Assembly: GCA_905331475.1 (NCBI GenBank)
Contig: CAJNYU010001050.1
Coordinates: 1-64,000 of the forward strand
DNA: 64,000 nucleotides
Reading direction: 5' to 3'
DNA from: Rotaria socialis
Taxonomy: Eukaryota; Rotifera; Eurotatoria; Philodinida; Philodinidae
The translations under genes were made by a program, and so were the position numbers. Of the stretch, positions 1 through 10,757 are shown piece by piece. The number at the start of each line of letters is the position of its first letter. The stretch's first letter is position 1. The notes beneath the pieces were generated by a model that worked only from the letters and a program-made list of their open reading frames with translations, did not search any database and was not told the origin of the DNA.

Positions 1-125
1 ATATTTTTAATCAAATATATGAATATCAAAAACTTTTTATTTTTTTTCTCACCTTTTGTATTATTTTTCTTGTATTTGTTTTTAAACATCAAAGTTTCAC
101 TTTGACATTTATAAAATTCAGATAA
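1..125 (+). pseudogene. 3' end of a second glycosyltransferase copy (runs off the window)
   Basis: The first 125 bases encode about 40 residues that match, almost residue for residue, the C-terminus of the DXD glycosyltransferase at 5314-6225: an IFNQIYEYQ stretch, a hydrophobic segment, then a short tail ending KFR instead of KFG. The rest of the copy would lie to the left of the window, so I cannot tell whether it is intact. It lies in the left arm of an inverted repeat and points towards the spermidine-synthase-like gene, tail to tail, the same arrangement as the copy at 4.2-6.2 kb. Typed as a fragment because only its end is visible. Confidence 0.75.
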
Positions 126-1500
126 AAAGAATATTTTTTTCTGATAAAATTTAATAAAATAAATTTAATTGACTTTTTATTGAAGGATTCTATCTTGAAA
201 TAAGTAACAAAATTAGTAAACATAAATGTAAAGAATTTTTTGCAATCTCCTCTAATAAAATTTTAAATTAAAAGATTTATGAAAACTTTTCTTCTAAATA
301 TGAGATCTTAAGAATACAAGTAAATTTTCTTTTTAAATTGATTCAAAATCATGTTTCATTTATTTATAAATAGAAGAATAATCGAACGAAAAACAGAAAA
401 AAAACGTATTGAACTTAAGAATAATATAAAGAAAAGAAATACAAATCTAGTGAGATTTAAAAATAACATGTCAGTCAATAAAAAATAATAAGATCAGTCC
501 GATTAAATGTTACAGATTAGTTTTTCTATAATTTTTTCAGTGTTGATTGAGATTTTTTCTGAAAATAATCAAAGTCAAATATTAATAATAAGATAAAAAT
601 GAACTATTTGCAATAGGTTCAGGAAAATAAATTATGATAAAGATGATTTAAATAGAAAGTCTCAAACGAAGATGAATGAAACATTTTCAACGTTGAAATT
701 AATCGATAAATTTAATTCAAATTCAAATTCCTTTTTTTTAATGAGACTTTTAAGGTTAGCTATTCTAAATTGAGATATGTAGGATTATTTTTATTAAAAT
801 ATCTTTCTCTTAATTTACTTTTCAATGGTTCTATCAATAGTTTTACTTTTTAATTCACTTTGTACAAATAATGTTGATTTGTATTTTGTAGATATCTCAT
901 CAATTGTATTCTAATCAGTATTTATTAACACTTATTTTGTTTTTCATAGTTCTGCTCATAAAAATAATTTTTCCTCGTGATCTCACTGTCGTTCTATTGT
1001 TTGTGTTTTGGCACTTTCTAATGTTTTATTTTTATATAAATTCGTTGATATTATAATATTATTTAATGAGAAACCTAGATTTTGAATATTAATTTATTAT
1101 ACGAATAAAACTAAAAAAATAATTCAAAAATTAAATTAAATTGTTGAATAAATTTTTCGTTGAATATTAAACAATATTAACAAATTCTATCAGCGACATT
1201 TGTTGTTCGCTTTTCATATTTTTCATACCGTCTCTATAAATTATTCCCGATAATTTTTGATTATGAATTTGTTTTTGTCTTTGTTTTCTTTTTAATGATG
1301 AATTAATATCAATTAATAATTTTTCTTGTATATCATTAATTATATTTGATTTTTGATTAACAAGTGGAAAATTTTCAATTGCTGCTGAAGCAACAACAAT
1401 CATATTAACGAAATCAGTTGATCGAAATGTAATTAAATTATTTTGTCCAAAAACTGAATCTATTGTTAGACGAACATTTATATACGATTGATAAATACAA
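1..1500. repeat. Left arm of inverted gene-end duplication A
   Basis: This segment is repeated in reverse orientation at 4164-5440. It holds the end of a glycosyltransferase, about 1 kb of AT-rich spacer and the last 330 bp of a spermidine-synthase-like gene. Coding parts differ by a few percent, including a 6-bp indel; the spacer differs more and has indels. Apart from the two gene ends I see nothing functional in 126-1166. Confidence 0.85.
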
Positions 1501-2276
1501 ACAAGATTCACAATGAATAATCCACCATTAAGATTTAAAAGATTTTTTAGTTCAAGAAAAAATTCTTGTGTTTTCATATGAGAAGGTAAACCACTCATTG
1601 AATCATATGCATCGAGTAAAATAATATCATAATTAATTGAATTTAATGAACTTTTTAAAAAATTTCGTCCATCATTAATAATAACTTTCATGTTTGAATC
1701 TTCTTTAAAATAAAAATATTTTTTTGCCATTTCATCAACAAGAGGATCGATTTCAATAATTGTTATGGAACATGTTGGATAAAGTTTTCTGATAGCTCGT
1801 GGAAGTGTTCCTCCACCAAGTCCAATTATTAAAATATTTTTATTATCTAATAAAAATGGGTAATATGTTAATGAAATAATCATCAATTGAATATATTCAA
1901 CAAAAGGATAATCGACTCGATTTAAATCAAGTTGAGCTTGTGCACCATTTGACAAATTATTAAAACGCATTATTCGTTTTGTTCCACATTGAGATATTAT
2001 TATTGAATAATTATATTTTGATCCTTGTTTAACAAGAATATTTTCACGATGAAATGAAAATAATAAACGAATTATTAAAGAAAAAACAACATGTAAAATA
2101 CGCACAATTTTTATTGATAAATGAACTATGATATGCATCAATGATTTTTTTCTGTTACTTTCATGATCGACAACGACACAAAATGAATCAATATAATTTT
2201 CATATATACAAACAAAAATAAAAAATCTCTTTGATCCATAGAAAAAACAAGGTTCATCGTTGTTGAAATCTATCAC
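1167..2276 (-). CDS. Spermidine-synthase-fold / METTL13-like methyltransferase protein
   Basis: A single-exon 369-aa protein. Residues about 146-250 carry a Rossmann-type SAM-binding core: a GLGGG glycine loop at 152-156, the acidic motif EIDP after the next strand at 175-178, an NDGRNF loop near 201-206, and LLDAYDS at 220-226 followed by GLPSHMKTQEFF. This combination is typical of the spermidine/spermine synthase fold and of the METTL13-type protein methyltransferases built on it; which reaction it catalyses cannot be said. Residues 45-75 are strongly hydrophobic with scattered basic residues and could be a membrane anchor. The first in-frame ATG was used as start. Its last 110 residues have a second copy in opposite orientation at 4164-4493. 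It lies tail to tail with the glycosyltransferase end at base 1. Confidence 0.75.
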   Translation of the reverse strand: MIDFNNDEPCFFYGSKRFFIFVCIYENYIDSFCVVVDHESNRKKSLMHIIVHLSIKIVRILHVVFSLIIRLLFSFHRENILVKQGSKYNYSIIISQCGTKRIMRFNNLSNGAQAQLDLNRVDYPFVEYIQLMIISLTYYPFLLDNKNILIIGLGGGTLPRAIRKLYPTCSITIIEIDPLVDEMAKKYFYFKEDSNMKVIINDGRNFLKSSLNSINYDIILLDAYDSMSGLPSHMKTQEFFLELKNLLNLNGGLFIVNLVCIYQSYINVRLTIDSVFGQNNLITFRSTDFVNMIVVASAAIENFPLVNQKSNIINDIQEKLLIDINSSLKRKQRQKQIHNQKLSGIIYRDGMKNMKSEQQMSLIEFVNIV

Positions 2277-4162
2277 ATCATCCTGACTTCAGAATCAACC
2301 AATGACTGCATTAAAAACTTATATTTTAGAAAAATCTTGGATTTTGTTCTATATTTCGATGGATTCTTCTATTTTAAGTAATAAATATTCAAATACAGTA
2401 AGACAACGCTAGCAAAATTTTTAAATATCTTTTTAAAGCTTGTCTTGTTCCTCTAACGAGTACATATATATGTGAATATATGAGTTAGAAAAATCAATCG
2501 AATTCTTTTGCCTGAACTTTAATCTGCAGGTCAGACCAGATCACCCAATTCAAGAAATATAACTAGTCTTTCTGTTGCTTTACTTTAAAAATTAAAATTA
2601 AAAAAGAGTTCTTTCATGTCTTATAATATTACATTTTGTTTCAAACAAAAAACTTAAAAATATACAATGATGACAGAATTAGATAAGTTCAACTTTTCAA
2701 ATGTGCTATTTTTTGATCTAAACTGTTGAAAATGTGATTTTCAAAATTAATTTTTTTTAGATTAAAAGAAAACGAATTATCAAATATAAAAATTAAATAA
2801 TTTAAAAGTAAAATATAATAAAATCGAATATAAAAATGATTTAACCATTATTAGTTTCATTTAGATAAATATAAAAATTTTCCGTTTAATTTTATCTTTT
2901 TCTTTTGACTCTGAATATGTTTTCTATTAATTAATGAATTCTTTTAGGAAAGTTTGTCATCGATTAACTTTTTAAATATCAATATGATTATCTTTAGTAA
3001 GAAGATAATACCATATCACTTAGAGAATCAAATCAACATTGAATCAATTCAGTTTTTCAATATATCAAAAATCAAAAGAGCGAACGTGATTATAGTCAGA
3101 GAACGTATTTTTGAAGACCATTATCCATAACGAAGAAAATGGCATAGTAAACGGTTTTAGAATGATAAGAGATTATTTTACGTCATCATGCTTCTTGAGG
3201 CCACCCCCCCTCGCTCCCTGTGACGGCAGCAACGTCACTGATCTTATTATGTACGTTTATTTCTCTTCAGGTGTCCACAGGGCCAATTTTTATTGCCCTG
3301 CCCTGCTAGTTAAGAAGAATTTTTTTCATGTTTAAATTCAAGTTTAAGTAATCTTTTTTAATTGAAAAATAATTCGACGAATACATAAATGGTCAACAAA
3401 TAATAAACTAGCCCCATAGGCGGCGGAACATTCCTAATTTAGGGGAGGCTCAAATTTTGTTTTTGAAAACAACGACAGAAAGTCGACATTAGAGGGAGAA
3501 AGCACAGTTTTAAATTTCTTGGTTATAACGTTCACTCAAAAAATTTTCTTCACTGACCCATTTTGCACATCTTCAGAACAATCGACAATTCTACTACACT
3601 ATCAAAATTTTTATTTCATTATCAACATAAGCATACAAAATCTTAAACCTTGACTAAAGCAAATAAAAACGTTGCAAGTACAAAAACTATTATTCATGCC
3701 AAAAAAAAGGCTTTTCTACTCTGATTTTTTTGCAATAAAATCAGAACAAATGCTGTTCAAGTTTAACTGATCTATTTTTTCTTTCTGAATAAGAGAAATA
3801 AGGATTTGATTAAAGCGTTGTTGTGTCATTGTTGATCGTAGTCCCTTTCATCGTCATTAGCATTAATAAGTGAAAATATTTCAAAAACATGCAATATACA
3901 TATCCTCAGGCTGAACATTACTTTGGAGAAAAAATAGCATCGCTTTTCTAACCGCTTTCACTTATCAAATATAGAATTACGATGAAATCAGTATTTGTTT
4001 TCAAATAACTGAGTCCCATCAAGCCTCCCCATTTGTTTTTGTGTACTCAAAAAAAAAGAGTACACTATAGAATCGGTCAGTGTGTCCGGCCGTCCGTTTA
4101 TTCGATAACTCTTCACAATTACATTCGATTGAGCTGAAATTTTGCGCACAGAATTGTCTTAT
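2277..4162. other. Spacer between the arms of duplication A; AT-rich, with repeat traces
   Basis: No gene is supported. A segment near 3270-3310 (AGGTGTCCACAGGGC followed by GCCCTGCCCTG) resembles, in reverse, the GCCCTGCCCTG-rich patch at 7700-7780. Near 3415 an ATAGGCGGCGGAAC motif followed by a TAGGGGAGGCTCAA-like stretch recurs in degenerate form at 49870, so this is probably a dispersed repeat. A GGGGAGGCTT echo lies in reverse near 4030, so 3411-4040 could be one degenerate element. The rest is low-complexity AT. Confidence 0.4.
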
Positions 4163-4163
4163 N
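4163..4163. other. Single-N assembly gap at the start of an inverted arm
   Basis: The N is followed at once by sequence homologous, in reverse, to the region ending at about 1500. The duplicated sequence therefore begins exactly at the gap. This is what one expects if a scaffold join brought two allelic copies together in inverted orientation, although a true palindrome breakpoint is not excluded. Similar single Ns occur at 7137 and 48859. Confidence 0.9.
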
Positions 4164-4493
4164 GTTTGTATTTATCAATCTTATATAAATGTTCGTCTAA
4201 CAATAGATTCAGTTTTTGGACAAAATAATATAATTACATTTCGATCAACTGATTTCGTTAATATGATTGTTGTTGCTTCAGCAGCAATTGAAAATTTTCC
4301 ACTTGTTAATCAAAAATCAAATATTATTAATGATATACAAGAAAAATTATTAATTGATATTAATTCATCATTAAAAAGAAAACAAAAACAAATTCATAAT
4401 CAAAATTTATCGGGAAGAATTTATAGAGACGATATGAAAAATCTAGAAAACGAACAACAAATGTCATTGATAGAATTTGTTAATATTGTTTAA
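4164..4493 (+). pseudogene. 3' fragment of a second spermidine-synthase-like copy
   Basis: Encodes the last ~108 residues of the protein at 1167-2276, from VCIYQSYINV to the common end IEFVNIV. Differences include Leu to Ile after QNN, loss of two residues in the KRKQ stretch, and several changes in the last 25 residues. The SAM-binding core is absent because the copy starts at the N at 4163. An open frame continues upstream to 4080, but that part is unrelated sequence. It is either a truncated paralogue or an allelic copy cut by an assembly gap; I favour the second. Confidence 0.8.
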
Positions 4494-5440
4494 TATTCAA
4501 CGAAAAATTTATTAATCAATTTTCTTTTATTTTTGAATTCATTGTTCAGATTTATTCGTTTAATAAATAATTCTTCATATTTATTATTCAAATTAATATT
4601 CAAAATTTAGATTTCTCATTAAATAAAATTACAGTATCAACGAATTTATAATTATAGAAATAAAACATTTAAGAAAACATTAGAAAATGACACAAAAAAA
4701 AACAATAGAATGACGGTAAGATCACGAGAAAAAATTATTTTCAAGAGCAGAACTATGGAAAACAAAAAAGTGTTTCACTAAAAATAAAAATAAAATAAAA
4801 TGTTAATAAATACTGATTAGAATTTAATTGATGAGATATCTACAAACTACAAATCAATATTATTTGTATAAATGAATTAAAAAGTAATTATTGATCAAAT
4901 TTGGTTTTTTTGAATTCCAATCGACTAAAATTTGAAACTGTTTTCTCTTTGTTTTGACGAACATAATTGAAACTGAAAGCAAAACTATTGAGAGTACCGT
5001 TGAAAAATAAATAAACAGAAAGATGTTTTAACAAAAATAATCCTACATATCTCAATTTTGAATAAATAATCTTAAAAGTCTCATGTTTAAAAAAAAAGAA
5101 TCTGAAACAAATTTATCGATTTATATATTTTGCTTGAATAAAAAGATATTCTCTTCAAAATCGAAATTGTTTCATTCATCTTCGTTTGAGACTTCCTGTT
5201 AAGATCTAATATTGAGAAGAAAAGTTTTGAGAAATCTTTTAATTTGAATTTTTATTAAAAATTGAAAAATGCTTAACATTTAGTTATAAAATTTTATTAG
5301 AGAAAATTTTTTTTTATCCGAATTTTATAAATGTCAAAGTGAAACTTTGATGTTTAAAAACAAATACAAGAAAAATAATACAAAAGGTGAGAAAAAAAAT
5401 AAAAAGTTTTTGATATTCATATATTTGATTAAAAATATAT
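4164..5440. repeat. Right arm of inverted gene-end duplication A
   Basis: Reverse-complement counterpart of 1-1500. It holds the 3' part of the spermidine-synthase-like gene on the plus strand (4164-4493), an AT-rich spacer (4497-5313) that aligns with gaps to 126-1166, and the 3' part of the glycosyltransferase on the minus strand. No other feature is seen in the spacer. Confidence 0.85.
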
Positions 5441-6225
5441 CCATCGAATGAATGCCATGATCGACCAACATGATGAATAACATATTTCTTTACTTCATCA
5501 TCTGATAATATCCATAAAGACCTCTTGTTACATTCTGATGCTTCAATATATTCTCTAAGAAAACGAGTTAAAAATATTGATCCAGTTGAAAATACTTGCA
5601 AATAGGGAATAATATAAATTCTTCTATAGAATTTCAATGGAACAACTTCATGAAGAATATCATCAATTATTGGAGATGATTTTTGAGCAGCTAAAAAATG
5701 ATTTATCAATGATGAACCCATTGCTGCACGTGGAATTATAAATGAGACATTTGATAAACGAAGCTTTTCAACTTGTCTTGAACATGGAAATACATCTAAA
5801 TCGGCATAAATACCACCTTCACTATGAAGTACAATTAATCGACCTAAATCAGCACGTTGAATTGAATATGGATATGATTTATATGTATAATATAAATATC
5901 TATATGTTGTATCTGAAATTAATTCATTAAGATCTTCATCTGTCCATAAACGAATTGTATAATCGGGATAAAGTCTTTTCCATTCGGAATGAGAATTATT
6001 AATTGGATATGTTGACAATTTATTAGTTTTCCACATTTGGTGAATAATACGAGGAATTGAACTATTTGTTTGATTTAAATCAATATTACACAAATTAAAA
6101 TTAATACTTGTCAGATTTTCTTTCAATGTTACTATAATTAATACTATTTGCCATAATAAAAGCACTGCTACAATTGATAAAGTCAGCCAGAACTTATGTT
6201 GCCGACTTTTCATCAATAACGACAA
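5314..6225 (-). CDS. DXD-motif glycosyltransferase, Gly_transf_sug / OCH1-SUR1-like, type II membrane protein
   Basis: A single-exon 303-aa protein. Residues 12-33 form an N-terminal signal anchor. The sugar-transferase core starts with PRIIHQMWKT (58-67) and WKRLYPDYTIRLWTDEDL, continues with SIQRADLGR (121-129), and has the nucleotide-sugar/metal DXD motif in GGIYADLDV (137-145; D142 and D144). This is the pattern of the inositol-phosphoceramide mannosyltransferase / OCH1 family, which works in the Golgi on lipids or glycans; the acceptor is unknown here. A second hydrophobic segment lies at about 274-291, followed by a short tail, as in other short metazoan members. Length is normal. A copy of its 3' end lies at bases 1-125 in opposite orientation. 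Confidence 0.85.
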   Translation of the reverse strand: MSLLMKSRQHKFWLTLSIVAVLLLWQIVLIIVTLKENLTSINFNLCNIDLNQTNSSIPRIIHQMWKTNKLSTYPINNSHSEWKRLYPDYTIRLWTDEDLNELISDTTYRYLYYTYKSYPYSIQRADLGRLIVLHSEGGIYADLDVFPCSRQVEKLRLSNVSFIIPRAAMGSSLINHFLAAQKSSPIIDDILHEVVPLKFYRRIYIIPYLQVFSTGSIFLTRFLREYIEASECNKRSLWILSDDEVKKYVIHHVGRSWHSFDGYIFNQIYEYQKLFIFFLTFCIIFLVFVFKHQSFTLTFIKFG

Positions 6226-8269
6226 ATAATCTTAATAAATTAAATCAATTTTATTTTTTCACAACATATAATTAGACGAAGAAAACAAAAGCTTTATTTA
6301 TAATTTATAACGACACTATAAGAAAATCAGAGTTATTTTTTTATTATTCTCATATTTTTGAAGATCTTTTAATTAAAATTTTATTTGTTGATGATAGAAA
6401 ATGTGTCTTCTTTCGAAATCATCAAGATAGTCACAATTGGCTATTCAGACCGCAGAATTTACAAAATCGTTGAAACGAATTTCACAGTAGAAATCAGTGT
6501 GAAGAATATGAAATTGTGCGAAGATTCAATGAGTAACCAATCTACTTCTCTCGGCTCTTCTCTCCATTCTGACTACAAGCACGAAGCTTTGAAAAAAGGA
6601 AATTATCTTCAATAGCAGCTAACGTAGTTTAAAAAAAAAGAATAATAATAAGTGTTTGATGAAAATAGAAAAAAGTCTATTTTTATGATTTTATTATAAA
6701 AAATAATCTAATCTTAAAATATTTGTTTCCTTTTTAAAATAAACACTAAACGTTTTATATATACATATATATATATTGTTTTAAATTATTTCTATTTGTT
6801 GACAAATTTATAAACATAAAATGATGAAAATGACTATATTTATATTTCTATATAAATATCGTAAATATTTAGACTTGCCTCTAAAACGATCAGTTGCGTT
6901 GCCAACTTGGAGATTCATTTAACTATGAAAGTGTACATATAATCCATTCTGCTTCATTCTCTGCTTCTTTTTTATATTTTTCTGTCCATTCTGCTGACAT
7001 AGGAGTATAGAGCCCTCAGAAGCAAACTTTTTTATTCTTCATCCGATTTTAGCCAAAATGTCAGAGAATGTTAGCCTTAGCTAGAATAGATTACAGTTAA
7101 AATATCTCCACAAATCTACAAGACATTCAAGAGTTANGACCATTTTTAATTAATAAAATATTTCTGTACAAAAAAAACAATATACAAAAGACTTGTAGAT
7201 AAAAGATAAAATACACATATTCATCTGACTAGCTTAAATAAACATTTTTCTGAATTAACCTTTAGTATTGTGTATATAAAAAAAACAAATAAAGTACAAT
7301 TTACTATTGTTTTTCTTCTTCTTGCTAGCCATTGGCTAACAAATAAACAAAGTACTTTTTTATTTTACAGAGTACCATCAGGGTATTTTGTTTTTCCGAG
7401 CAAAGTGCAAAACACGGTACTTTTTCAAAATCGTAAGTACCACGGGTAATTTGCTTTTACTTGTGGTACTTAATATTAAAACCACTGATTATCACTATTA
7501 TGATTCCTTTATTATTTTCTTTTGTTTTCTTACAAATTTGATTGGACCTCACAAGGTCATCATATAAGCACAAATATAACATCGATTCGCCATTTAATAG
7601 CGCCATCTGAATTTTTTAGTTTTCACGTTTCCGAAAAAAATAATATTTCTGTTATTTTCGAACTAAAGTAGGTATATGCAGAATTTTCAGGGCAAGAAGA
7701 TATAGCCCTGCCCTGCCCTGTACAGGGCAAAATATTTTTTTCAAGTTTTGCCCTGTGCCCTGCCCTGTGAACACCTCTGTTTCTCCTGTGTTGTTCTCTC
7801 TTGTTACTTATTGTCGCGCTTGTTATTTTCCCTAATAGCATCTTTTTCTGTTTTTCGCGCTTAGACTCAGAAAAATGAGTTTTATTAATTTAATCATTCT
7901 TTTTCTTCTCATCAAGCTTCTTCAAGTTTCTTGATATATATCTCTCTTCGCTGAGATATACTAATTATTCTTTTTCTTCTCTATCAAAAAGAATCATCTT
8001 TTTGATCAATTACATATTAACTTTTTCTTTTCAACCTGATTGTTCTTTACAATCAATCTACTCGATTGTCCCTTACAATCGTTCAAACTCGTGTCAGGTA
8101 ATTGCTTGTGGAGTTCTTCTTATTCTCGACTATTTCTGTTCATTCAATAAACAATTGGATCTTCATCCAATATTCAATATTATTTTATTTTCATTGCCGT
8201 CATTTTGCCATAACCAATACTGTGGCACCTGGCATTTTTATTAGTTGCGCCTCTGATCTGCATCAAGGC
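6226..8269. other. Gene-poor AT-rich stretch with a single-N gap at 7137 and a GCCCTG-rich patch
   Basis: No convincing gene. 7137 is an N. Around 7380-7450, GTACC/GGTAC motifs occur in both orientations. 7680-7775 is rich in GCCCTGCCCTG and resembles in reverse the patch at 3270-3310, so it is probably part of a dispersed repeat. 7870-8270 is CTTCTT-rich. Confidence 0.5.
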
Positions 8270-8276
8270 GCTACAT

Positions 8277-9126
8277 TCTCCCCTCAAAAAAAGTCGATTT
8301 TCGTCAAAAAAATGAAAATTGAGATAACACCATGGGGTGATAGCCCATGTTCTGCTCTTTCAGAATCACTATAGTCTTTTTTCCAAAGACCATTTTTTGA
8401 CCCAAATTTTTAGTGATCTTTGAGAGGTCCTCTATGTCAAAAACGGCAGTATAATTAGGTCTTTGATTTCTAATTACTGATTAATTAATTAAGCGCTCAG
8501 CGTGTGCAGAATTAAAAGCTACGTAGGACACGTTAGGCAGTTTCCTCGAAAACCGCGTGAAAATTGCAGAAAATTCAATAAAACAGCAAAAAAATTTCGA
8601 AAAAATGTTTTTGTTTTTCTCAAAATCATGTTTTTCCATTTTCCATCCTAGTTATTTTGCCTTTAACTATGTTTTTTCGAAAATTTTTTTACCATTCGAT
8701 AGAGCATGCAAAGACGCAGGGCATCTCGTGCTGCAATTTTTGAAAAAGCTATTTTTCATGCCCAAAAAGGATCGCCTACAAAACTCACTTGCAGTTTTTT
8801 GGCCTTTTTTCAAGGACTTTGGATTGCGGAAACGTTTTTGGCTTACAGAATGGACTTTTTTAAAAATCAAAGCATGAGTTGCCCTACATCTTTGCATGCT
8901 CTATCGAATGGTAAAAAAAATTTTCGAAAAAACATAGTTGAAGCCAAAATAACTAGGGTAGAAAATGGGTCATTTTTAACCAGTGTTCACTTTATAATTT
9001 CCTTAAACTTGCATATTTCTGGCTGACTTTTTTATCGTAGGCTACCCGCTCCAGTTCTAACATATCCTGAAGATTTCAGCCGATTTGGATTTTCTTTGGC
9101 GAAAATCGACTTTTGAGGGGGGTGGT
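8277..9126. mobile_element. Non-autonomous TIR element with an internal ~170-bp-arm hairpin
   Basis: The left end CCCCTCAAAAAAAGTCGATT is matched in reverse by AATCGACTTTTGAGGGG at the right end, defining an element of about 850 bp. Inside it, 8635-8800 and 8803-8968 form a long imperfect hairpin: the segment containing TACCATTCGATAGAGCATGC returns in reverse at 8890-8910. The hairpin centre near 8802 is offset from the element centre, so the structure is nested. Open frames on both strands here are by-products of the hairpin. No transposase is present; the family is unknown. Confidence 0.65.
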
Positions 9127-10757
9127 GGTCTTAGGCTTCAAAAATAGTAGAAATATTAGAATAGCCAATGATAATTGACTAGCAGGTAAATAATTCATAA
9201 AATCAACCAACTTCTCGTAGCAAAACACGGTAAAATATTGCTGAATATTTATGCCATTTCAGATTGTTTAAGAAATCTGTTTCGAATTTCGAAATGATCG
9301 CCGTAAATAAAGATAATATCGACCGATAAAAAGGTCTCGTCGGTTGTGAAAAACCGTAAAAAGCAATTGATGAAGAAAAATCTATTGTCTTAATCATTTT
9401 GTTAAACTCAAGATTGTTTTGAAGGAGTTCGTTTGTTAATGAAGCTATTATTTTTTAAGTATGTATATCTTTTTATCTCTTCTCTTATTAGTTACGCTAT
9501 ATGGTTAGTTGAGGATACATGCAAAATAATAATGCACTATGTTTATCATAAGCTGACATGAAATGCATCATTGAACTGATGTTTTCTAATCGGAAATAGA
9601 AAGAATGGTGAACTCTAATGAATGAAAATAATTATCTTACAGTTATTTCTAGTTGAGTTATACTTAAATATTTGTATTTACGTATGTTTTTTTTCTAAAT
9701 AAAATTATAGAAATATCTTTTGTTAACATGACAAATAAATAAATCAATCAATCAATGATTATTGAAATTTGTAACTGTGTTCAAACAAATTTATTTGAAT
9801 CAATGTGAAATTTTCTTGAATGGATGATAAAAACATTATTTCCAGAAAATAATTTTCATTTGCAATGAAATCAAAATGACAATTAGTACTCAATCCACAT
9901 GTATGGAAAATTAGGAGTTCCGTTTCTTGTTTTTTCTTCTTTTATTTTTATGATTATGTTTTTTTACTTAAAATAGAAGTTAAAATGAATGAATTCACGT
10001 TTGAGTATTTTCGTATTTAATTTAGAAAGAATTTCCTCCTGACGCAAAATATGAATTTTATTTCTGATAATAAGCATAGTTTTTGTCGTTTCATACATCT
10101 TAATAGATTAATTTCATGTAAATTAATACAAATAATGAAAAGTATTTGCTCATTTTATTTCTTGTTAATTTTGTTGATATAGATGTCGAAAATAATTTTA
10201 TATTTATCAATATAATATAAATTCTTTTATTTAATTTATAATAGAATAATATCACGGTATGATTCTACTATAGAACGGAACTAATTGATAGGTGGTATTC
10301 GCATTCTCCTACTAATATTCAATAAGAGATCTTCTATTATTTCTTGTTGCTATGCTCAATAGATTTATATCGAACAGTGAGTATTAACTTGTTTTCATAA
10401 TGATCCTTTTTTTTCTTTTGAAAAAGAAAAGTGAATAGAAACAAGATTTACACTAATTATCATGCCTTTAACTTTGTTGTGTTTTATCACGGAGTTACGT
10501 TGCTCATCATCATATCGTGTGTGTCGACATTGAAACGGAAACAGTTTTCCTTTTGCCTGCTCCGCCTATTTGCCATTTGTTACTAGAAGTGGAATGATTT
10601 GTTCTTAGTTTTTCTTGTATTGTGTTTGAACACGATTAAAAGAAGAAGACGAACCCAGAGAAGAAGAAGCAGAAAAAGAAAGAGAAAAAGATAAGTCGAG
10701 AAATAAATCATATCATAATAATTCCAACATATTTTTGTTTCTCGTTATCTTAAGTAA
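9127..10757. other. Intergenic, no feature recognised
   Basis: AT-rich sequence with short homopolymers. A purine-rich run (AGAAGAAGAAGC-like) at 10640-10690 lies just upstream of the next gene and may belong to its promoter or 5' leader. Nothing else is supported. Confidence 0.5.

Noticed and set aside
3111-3335. A 74-aa open frame in the spacer of duplication A
   Set aside because: It reads through a dispersed repeat patch and has no family features.
6385-6615. A 76-aa plus-strand open frame upstream of the DXD glycosyltransferase
   Set aside because: No splice partners, no domain and no signal peptide; likely chance.
8190-8275. End of an LTR with a primer-binding-site-like stretch (GGCACCTGGC, GGCGCTACATTC)
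   Set aside because: No matching second LTR, no polypurine tract and no gag/pol sequence nearby.
8667-9026. Overlapping plus- and minus-strand open frames
   Set aside because: They are mirror readings of the two arms of one hairpin.
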